Of a DNA stretch of 14,110 nt, positions 6,047 to 11,576 are shown in pieces. This DNA is from Acidobacteriota bacterium (lineage in GTDB: Bacteria > Acidobacteriota > Thermoanaerobaculia > Gp7-AA8): positions 1-14,110 of the forward strand of contig QHVY01000139.1 in the NCBI GenBank assembly GCA_003223695.1, in the 5' to 3' direction. The notes under the pieces are model-generated. The model searched no databases and had not been told where the DNA came from. It worked only from the letters and a program-made list of their open reading frames with translations. Within the stretch, counting starts at the first letter, position 1, and each line of letters opens with the position of its first letter. A program made the translations under genes and the position numbers.

Positions 6047-7198
6047 ATGCAACTCACCAACGTCACCAAATCCTTCGGTCCGACGATCGCCGTCGACGAT
6101 GTCTCCCTGTCCGTCGCTCCCGGTGAAATCCTCGGCCTCATTGGCGAGAACGGCGCCGGCAAGACGACGCTGATGCGCATCATTGCCGGCGAGATCGAAC
6201 CTGACCGCGGGACGATCGACGTCGGCGGCACGATCGGCTTCGTGCACCAGCACTTCATGCTTGTCAACGAGTTCACGATCGCCGAGAACCTCGCGCTGGT
6301 TGGGGCCGGCGATGCCCGCTTCGAGAATTCGAACCGTCTTGTCCGCGATTTGTCAGTCGGGGAAAAAGCGGCAGTCGAGTTGATGAAGGCGATCGCGAAA
6401 GAGCCCGACCTTTTGATTCTCGACGAGCCGACCTCTGTGCTGACACCAAACGAGGCGCAGAAGCTGTTCGATACCGCTCGGGAGCTGGCGTCGCGGGGGA
6501 AATCAGTCATATTAATTAGTCATAAAATTCGAGAGGTCCTATCCATCGCCATCGCGCGAGCGATGGTCGGTGAACGTACCCACGTAGCGCCGCCTCTTAG
6601 GCGGCGCACTACGCCGGCTGAGAGCCGGCTCTACGTCCGAAACCTGTCGGTTGGAACCGGCGAAATCGTGGCCGTCATCGGCGTCGCGGGCAACGGTCAG
6701 GCGGAGCTGGCGACGATGCTGCGCGACACGCTGCCCCGCGAAACGACGGCGCACATTCCTGAGGATCGCACGCGTGATGGCGTGATCGCAGAGATGAGCA
6801 TCGCCGAAAATCTCGCGCTGGTCACCAATGCGTCTGCCGAGGAGTTGATTGCGACATTTGGGATCCGGGCGACGGGACCGCGTCAGCGAGCGGGGAACCT
6901 CTCCGGCGGAAATCAGCAGAAGCTTGTCCTGGGCCGCGAGCTCACGAGAAGTCCGGCGATCATCATCGCCGCCGAGCCGACACGCGGTCTGGATATCGAA
7001 TCGACCGCGTTCGTACACGAACAGCTTCGCGCCGCAGCCGCGCGCGGCGCAGCGATTCTCCTCATCACATCGGATCTCGACGAGGCTTTCACGCTCGCAG
7101 ACGGGATCCACGTCATCTTTCGCGGCACGCTGAGCGAGCGGCTCACGCCCGCCGAAGCTGGAACTCGCGCTGGACAACTGATGGCAGGAGTGCGGTGA
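6047..7198 (+). CDS. double-domain ABC ATPase of a nucleoside-type importer (NupO/RbsA-like), unusually short
   Basis: Cytoplasmic ATPase that would power uptake through the two permeases encoded next. It is a fused tandem ABC protein. Domain 1: Walker A GENGAGKTT (33-41), Q-loop region VHQHFML, signature DLSVGE (101-106), Walker B LLILDEP, H-loop LISHK (156-160). Domain 2: GVAGNGQ (212-218, a degenerate P-loop usual in this family), PEDRTRDG, signature NLSGGNQQK (284-292), AAEPTRGLD, and LLITSDLDE. From the ATG it is 383 residues, whereas relatives are usually about 500; segments normally between EN(L/I)xL and LSVGE, after REVLSIA, and before each GEIV are missing, all in frame. A twin-hairpin repeat encodes residues about 179-196. 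ATG 6047 is preferred to GTG 6014, which lies inside the palindrome. The stop overlaps the next start (GTGA). Confidence 0.87.
   Translation: MQLTNVTKSFGPTIAVDDVSLSVAPGEILGLIGENGAGKTTLMRIIAGEIEPDRGTIDVGGTIGFVHQHFMLVNEFTIAENLALVGAGDARFENSNRLVRDLSVGEKAAVELMKAIAKEPDLLILDEPTSVLTPNEAQKLFDTARELASRGKSVILISHKIREVLSIAIARAMVGERTHVAPPLRRRTTPAESRLYVRNLSVGTGEIVAVIGVAGNGQAELATMLRDTLPRETTAHIPEDRTRDGVIAEMSIAENLALVTNASAEELIATFGIRATGPRQRAGNLSGGNQQKLVLGRELTRSPAIIIAAEPTRGLDIESTAFVHEQLRAAAARGAAILLITSDLDEAFTLADGIHVIFRGTLSERLTPAEAGTRAGQLMAGVR
6582..6636 (+). repeat. twin-hairpin palindromic element inside the ABC ATPase gene
   Basis: An outer 6-bp pair (ACGTAG 6582-6587 / CTACGT 6631-6636) encloses two perfect hairpins. 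Hairpin 1 has a 9-bp stem 6587-6595 / 6599-6607 with a 3-base loop. Hairpin 2 has a 7-bp stem GCCGGCT 6613-6619 / 6623-6629 with a 3-base loop. The reading frame stays open through it and yields a basic, proline-containing linker between the two ATPase domains, where relatives have no such sequence. Confidence 0.85.
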
Positions 7199-8151
7199 GG
7201 CAGATCGCCGCGGGTGCGCTGGCGGCAATCGCGGCCGTCGTTCTCCTCGCGCTGAGCGGAATCGCATTCGGCCATGCACCGGGGGAGTTGCTATCGACGC
7301 TGATCAGCGGCTCGATTGGCTCATCGTTCGCGCTGCACGGCACCATTGTCAAATCGATTCCGCTCCTCCTCACCGGATTGAGCGTGGCCATCGCCTTTCG
7401 CGCAGGCGTGTGGAACATCGGCGCGGAGGGACAATTCATCGTTGGCGGTCTGGCGTGCTTTCTCGCGGCGCGATTCGGCCTGATCAGCTCACTCCTCGCG
7501 TCGATGATTGCTGGTGCTGCGTGGGCATTGATTGCTTCACTGCTGCGCTTCTGGCGCAACGCGCCGGAAGTGTTGACGACTATCATCCTCAACTTCGTCG
7601 GCTTTCACCTCCTCGGTTACTCGGTTAACGGACCGCTGCAGGAAGCGCGTGCGCAGTATCCGCAAACCGATGCGGTCGCAATCTCTCTTTCGACGAGTGG
7701 TGAAGTGGTCATTGCACTCTCGATCTGCATCGCTTCGTGGTTTCTGCTTTACCGCACGAAGGAAGGTCTCCGGCTTCGAGCGACCGGTTTCAATCCTTTT
7801 GCCGCGCGATGGGCGGGCGTTCACGTCAACGCGCAGATCGCTCGCGCGATGGCGATTTCCGGCGGCATGGCCGGACTCGCCGGCGGCATCGAGCTGTTAG
7901 GCGTGACGCATCGTCTCTTCGAGCGATTCGCCGCGGGCTACGGTTATTCCGGAATCGCCGTGGCGCTGCTGGGGCAGCTTCATCCGCTCGCGACTCTGCT
8001 GTCAGCGGTCTTCTTCGGCGCCCTCACAACCGGCGCAGGTGAGCTGCAACGCGCATCGAACATTTCCGCGTCCGTAGCGACGTTCGGTCAAGCCGTCGTG
8101 ATCCTGACGCTCATCGGTTTGTCATCCCGAGCGAAGCGAGGGATCCCCTGA
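7195..8151 (+). CDS. nucleoside-type ABC importer permease 1 (BPD_transp_2 family, NupP-like)
   Basis: Inner-membrane permease of the BPD_transp_2 family, 318 residues, almost entirely hydrophobic helices joined by short loops. The family signature FRAGVWNIGAEGQFIVGG is at residues 68-85, and GLRLRATGFNPFAARWAGV is the usual cytoplasmic loop contacting the ATPase. The GTG at 7195 overlaps the ATPase stop by 3 bases, indicating translational coupling. The last nine residues (SSRAKRGIP) and the stop codon are encoded by a REP-like repeat (starting about 8120), so the original C-terminus was probably replaced or extended by repeat insertion. It would form a heterodimeric channel with the permease at 8393-9211. 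Confidence 0.88.
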   Translation: MRQIAAGALAAIAAVVLLALSGIAFGHAPGELLSTLISGSIGSSFALHGTIVKSIPLLLTGLSVAIAFRAGVWNIGAEGQFIVGGLACFLAARFGLISSLLASMIAGAAWALIASLLRFWRNAPEVLTTIILNFVGFHLLGYSVNGPLQEARAQYPQTDAVAISLSTSGEVVIALSICIASWFLLYRTKEGLRLRATGFNPFAARWAGVHVNAQIARAMAISGGMAGLAGGIELLGVTHRLFERFAAGYGYSGIAVALLGQLHPLATLLSAVFFGALTTGAGELQRASNISASVATFGQAVVILTLIGLSSRAKRGIP

Positions 8152-8393
8152 TTCTTACGATCGGCGTCCACGCGAAGGGATCCTTCGCCGTCTGCGCGGC
8201 TTCTAATGAACTGCGATCTTGCGTTTGTCACCCCGAGCGTCAGCGAGGGGCCTGGAGGGAGGGGTGCCGCGAACGTATCTCTCATGCCGCCCACGCCTCC
8301 AGGCCCTCGCTGACGCTCGGGGTGACAGCGTGGCGCGATGCCGTTCATGTCGGCCTCACCGGCGGGCGCACCGTTAACCTGCTCAGGATGACA
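8120..8393 (+). repeat. REP-like palindromic cluster between the two permease genes
   Basis: The stretch opens with TGTCATCCCGAGCGAAGCG and closes with GGATGACA (8386-8393), inverted ends of one repeat type. Inside are a hairpin GCGAAGG-GAT-CCTTCGC (8172-8188) and a larger inverted repeat: 8227-8258 against 8296-8326, GTCACCCCGAGCGTCAGCGA type, perfect except for one extra G, with a 37-base loop. No gene is seen in the 241 bases between the permeases. The left end is translated as the tail of permease 1; the right end contains the AGGA and first start-codon base of permease 2. Confidence 0.85.
8385..8388 (+). promoter_or_regulatory. ribosome binding site of permease 2, inside the REP end
   Basis: AGGA lies 4 bases before the ATG at 8393. 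The GGATGACA repeat end spans this site and the A of the start codon, so the repeat appears to supply the initiation signal. Confidence 0.45.
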
Positions 8394-9211
8394 TGCACAT
8401 CGTAGATTCGCTCCTTCTCGCCATCGTCGCGTCCACGCCGTTGCTTCTTGCCGTCGAAGGCGAGGTCCTCGTCCAGCGCAGCGGCATCATCAACCTCGGC
8501 ATCGAGGGGATGATGCTCACGGCGGCGATGACCTCGGTGATGATCGGCAGCTTCGCCGGCGGAATTATCGGCGCAGTCACCATGGCAGCGCTCTTCGGAA
8601 TCTTCACCGTCGCACTGCGCGCCGACCAGATCGTGACGGGCACGGCGATCAATCTGCTCGCGTTAGGTATGACCGGTTTCATTTATCGCGAGATGCAAGA
8701 GCGTTTCACTCGGCCGATTTCGCGGTCAGGCATCGACGCAATCGCGATCCTCGCCTGGATCGTCGTGCCGGTCGTTCTCGCGTTTCTGCTTTGGAAGACC
8801 AAATTCGGGTTGCGGCTGCGCGCCAGCGGCGAGAATCCTGAAGCGGTGAGATCCGCCGGCTACTCAGTCGCGCTGCAACGCTGGAGCGCTCTCGGCATCG
8901 AAGCGGTCCTCGTCGGACTCGGCGGCGCTCATCTGGCGCTGGTGCTGTCGAACGGGTTCGCGGAGAACATGACCGCCGGCCGCGGCTTCATCGCGCTGTC
9001 GATCGTCATCTTCGGGCGCTGGAAGATCAAAGGCGCGCTCCTCGGCACCGCAGTTTTCGGCATTGCCGCCGCCGCCCAGTACGCCCTTCAGGCGAGCGGC
9101 CGCGGTTTACCATTTCATCTGCTGCTCGCGATCCCGTACGTCGTCACGCTGCTGATCCTGTGCGGAATCACCGGTCGCGTGCGCGCGCCCGAGGCGTTAG
9201 GGCGAGGTTAG
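8393..9211 (+). CDS. nucleoside-type ABC importer permease 2 (BPD_transp_2 family, NupQ-like)
   Basis: Second inner-membrane permease of the importer, 272 residues, rich in hydrophobic helices. Family signature: RSGIINLGIEGMML (residues 29-42); also ALRADQIVTGTAINLLALGMTGF and the loop GLRLRASGENPEAVRSAGYSV, which matches the ATPase-contact loop of permease 1. It is on the short side for the family. The ATG is chosen because the conserved first helix (LLLAIVASTPLLLA) begins at once and AGGA lies 4 bases upstream. It is separated from permease 1 by a 241-bp REP cluster rather than being coupled to it, though likely still in one transcript. Its 3' end overlaps the convergent biotin carboxylase reading frame by 15 bases. 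Confidence 0.88.
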   Translation: MHIVDSLLLAIVASTPLLLAVEGEVLVQRSGIINLGIEGMMLTAAMTSVMIGSFAGGIIGAVTMAALFGIFTVALRADQIVTGTAINLLALGMTGFIYREMQERFTRPISRSGIDAIAILAWIVVPVVLAFLLWKTKFGLRLRASGENPEAVRSAGYSVALQRWSALGIEAVLVGLGGAHLALVLSNGFAENMTAGRGFIALSIVIFGRWKIKGALLGTAVFGIAAAAQYALQASGRGLPFHLLLAIPYVVTLLILCGITGRVRAPEALGRG

Positions 9212-10599
9212 GCGGATGACATCCCAAACGCTTCCTGGGTGGCGGGTGGCGGGTTGCGGGTGGCGGGCGGGAGATGAGGTCAGCGCCGCGGCGATCAGCG
9301 GCATAAGTTCCGGAATTTCGTTACGGAGGTCATGATCCAGCAGAAATCGCGTCGACACTTTGCCTTCGCGAAATGCAGGATGCGTCACCACGCGGCGCAA
9401 AAATCCGAGATTCGTTTTCGTCCCGAGGATTGTGTAGTCGCGGAGAGCACGCTCGAGGCGATCGATGCAGTTGTCGCGCGATTCGGCGTAGCAGATCAGT
9501 TTCGCGAGCATCGGATCGAAGTTCACGCTGATCTCGCTCCCCTCCCCCACCCCCGCGTCCACCCGCACGCCCGCCCCGCGCGGCTCGTCGTAGAAAGCGA
9601 TGGTTCCGCTCTGCGGCAGAAAGCGATCGTCGGGATCTTCGGCATAGACGCGCACTTCGATCGCGTGTCCGCGCTGTCGCAGGTCTTTCTGTTTCCACGG
9701 AAGTGGCGCACCGCCGGCGACTTCGATCTGCCCGCGCACGAGATCGACGCCTAACACCTGCTCGGTCACCGGGTGCTCCACCTGCAGTCGCGTGTTCATC
9801 TCGAGAAAGTAGAAATCGCGCCTTCCGCCGCCAGGACAGCGGCCTTCGCCATCTTCTGTCGCAACTTGTCGGAGTAGCGCGGCGCGGGCGACTCCTCGAC
9901 GATTTTCTGGTAGCGGCGTTGAATCGAGCAGTCGCGCTCGAAAAGGTGAATGACTTCGCCGTCATTGCCTCCGAATACCTGAAATTCAACGTGGCGCGGC
10001 TGCTCGATGTAGCGCTCGAGGAGAAGTCGATCGTTACCGAACGCTTTCATCGCTTCGCGACGTGCCGACTCAACCGAGGACTGCAGCTCGCCGCGATCAC
10101 GAACGATTTTCATGCCCTTCCCGCCGCCGCCCGCCGAGGGTTTGATCAGAAGTGGCAAGCCGATACGTTCCGCCTCGCGTGCGAGCGTTGCATCGGACTG
10201 ATCCTCGCTGTCGTAACCCGGCACTACCGGGACGCCAAGCCGATGCATGAGATGGCGCGATTCGGATTTGGAGCCCATCGCCGCAATCGATGACGACTTC
10301 GGCCCGACGAAAACGATGCCGGCGTCTTCACAAGCGGCGGCAAGCTCCGCCCGTTCGGCAAGAAAACCGTAACCGGGATGTAGCGCATCGGCGCCCGATT
10401 TTCGCGCCGCATCGATGCATGCATCGACCTCCAGGTATGACGAGATCGGCGCTGCATCGTCGAAGAATCTGCGCGTGTACGAGGTGTCATCGGATTCGAC
10501 GTACGCAAGAACGGACTCGATGCCCATCTCCCGGCAAGCGCGGGCGATTCGCACCGCAATCTCGCCGCGATTCGGAACGAGCAGTTTCGTGATCATCAT
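9197..10599 (-). pseudogene. biotin carboxylase subunit (methylcrotonyl/acyl-CoA carboxylase type), split by deletion/frameshift
   Basis: ATP-grasp biotin carboxylase, which carboxylates biotin for acyl-CoA carboxylases. Frame 1 (10599 down to TGA at 9796-9798) holds KLLVPNRGEIAVRIARACRE, HPGYGFLAERAE, the Gly-rich ATP loop SAGGGGKGMKIV, and CSIQRRYQKIVEESPAP. Frame 2 takes over at about 9830 with DFYFLEMNTRLQVEHPVTE, then GHAIEVRVYAEDP and NFDPMLAKLI, ending at TAA 9197-9199. Between AAVLAA and DFYFLEMNTR the usual strand (GAGTVEFL region) is absent, roughly 15-18 residues, with a frame change; hence a deletion. Both start codons ATGATG at 10599 are possible. No biotinyl or BT domain follows: the C-terminus is repeat-encoded (SPARHPQPATRHP). 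It lies 59 bp downstream of the hydratase gene. It may be an assembly error; the ATGA at the frame change could allow a second protein to start. Confidence 0.82.
9237..9271 (+). repeat. GGGTGGC heptad tandem repeat (5 units) in the carboxylase 3' end, G-quadruplex motif
   Basis: Units GGGTGGC, GGGTGGC, GGGTTGC, GGGTGGC, GGGCGGG. They match G3N4 x4 on the plus strand and belong to the same family as 1458-1485. Length 35 bp, within the minus-strand carboxylase frame. A GGATGACA REP end lies just beyond it at 9214-9221. Confidence 0.85.
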
Positions 10600-10658
10600 G
10601 TGACCCATGCTGCGCTCGACCGAACCACGGGATTCGGCGCAGCCGTGCCCTACACGAC

Positions 10659-11447
10659 TCAGGACTTCGTTACCCACGGCGGTTTTTCTTTTTTCAAAAA
10701 CGCATTCATTCCCGCTTGCCCCTCCTCCGAGACTCGCCGCGTGGCAATTGCCTCGATCGTGTAGGGAATCGCGTCGATGACGTCGTGACTGACGACGTGC
10801 GCGATCAATTTCTTGCATTCGCGCACCGCCTGCGGGCCCGAAGTTTTGATTTGTTCGATCGTCTCATTGACCGCCGAATCGAGCGCGGTCGTGTCCTCGA
10901 CCACGCGATGCACCAGGCCGACGCGCATCGCGCGTTCGGAGTCGAATCGCTCGCCGGTCAAGAACAATGCACGTGCGTGCGTCTGTCCGATTTTGGCGAT
11001 GACGTAAGGCGAAATCACCGCCGGCAGGATTCCCAGCTTGACCTCGGCCAATCCGAATTTCGCGTCGCGGGTGCAGATCGCCACATCGCAAACGGCGACT
11101 AAACCTACTCCGCCGCCGATGGCCGCCCCTTGAATGCGACCGATGACCGGAATGGGACACTCGTTGATGCAGGCATACATCTGCGCGAGGTTGGCCGAGT
11201 CGCGCACGTTCTGGTCGCGCGTGTAACTGATCATTCGCGACATCCAGTTCAAATCGGCGCCCGCGCAAAAATTCGAGCCGCTGCCTCGCAGGACCACCGC
11301 TCGCGCGTCGCGCTGACCGACGTTGCGAAAGAGATCGATCGCCTCCGTGATCAGCTCATCATTGAACGCGTTATGCACCTCGGGACGATTCAGCGTGACC
11401 AGGAGAACGCCGCTGCTCTCCTCGACGAGGAGGGTCTTGTACGCCAT
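10659..11447 (-). CDS. liuC: enoyl-CoA hydratase/isomerase family, methylglutaconyl-CoA hydratase-like
   Basis: Crotonase-fold enzyme, 262 residues, cytoplasmic; likely hydrates 3-methylglutaconyl-CoA in leucine catabolism. Visible motifs: TLNRPEVHNAFND (18-30), the CoA/oxyanion segment FCAGADLNWM (60-69), QGAAIGGGVGLVAVCDVAI (106-124), and FGLAEVKLGILPAVISPYV (131-149). The second catalytic Glu (135) is present. The first Glu position of classical hydratases is not Glu here, because GGGVGL replaces GGGxEL, as in LiuC-type proteins. FLTGERFDSERAMRVGLVH is typical. The start is ATG 11447; the open frame extends upstream only through REP sequence. A TACAAT box lies 8 bases upstream and no ribosome binding site is seen. 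The broken biotin carboxylase downstream supports the leucine-pathway reading; a general enoyl-CoA hydratase remains possible. Confidence 0.82.
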   Translation of the reverse strand: MAYKTLLVEESSGVLLVTLNRPEVHNAFNDELITEAIDLFRNVGQRDARAVVLRGSGSNFCAGADLNWMSRMISYTRDQNVRDSANLAQMYACINECPIPVIGRIQGAAIGGGVGLVAVCDVAICTRDAKFGLAEVKLGILPAVISPYVIAKIGQTHARALFLTGERFDSERAMRVGLVHRVVEDTTALDSAVNETIEQIKTSGPQAVRECKKLIAHVVSHDVIDAIPYTIEAIATRRVSEEGQAGMNAFLKKEKPPWVTKS

Positions 11448-11455
11448 GCAGGTGG

Positions 11456-11485
11456 ATTGTATCCGCCTGTCATTCCGAGCGTCAG
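11456..11485 (-). promoter_or_regulatory. possible promoter of the hydratase-carboxylase operon, -35 in REP arm
   Basis: On the minus strand CTGACG (11480-11485, 4 of 6 to TTGACA) is followed after 18 bases by TACAAT (11456-11461, 5 of 6). The ATG begins 8 bases after the -10 box, so the transcript would be leaderless. The -35 lies in the REP-like inverted repeat arm. Confidence 0.4.
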
Positions 11486-11570
11486 CGAGGAACCGGTGTG
11501 GGTGGGTGGTACGCAATCGACGGCTTCGTACCGCACGCCCACACCGGTCCCTCGCTACGCTCGGGATGAC
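11469..11570 (+). repeat. REP-like large inverted repeat between protease and hydratase genes
   Basis: The left arm begins GTCATTCCGAGCGTCAGCG at 11469; the right arm is its reverse complement ending GGGATGAC at 11570. Arms of about 37 bases match with a few mismatches and one extra base, and an inner pair GGTACG / CGTACC extends the stem. It shares ends with 8120-8393. It lies 6 bases after the protease stop and could serve as its transcription end or mRNA stabiliser. Confidence 0.85.
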
Positions 11571-11576
11571 ATCGAG

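Noticed and set aside
9796..9799. ATGA overlap as evidence of two designed biotin carboxylase genes
   Set aside because: Conserved carboxylase residues continue upstream of this ATG in the second frame and a conserved strand is missing, so deletion with frameshift explains it better.
9797..9830. Programmed ribosomal frameshift in the carboxylase
   Set aside because: No slippery heptamer is seen at the switch and coding residues are absent, which frameshifting would not restore.
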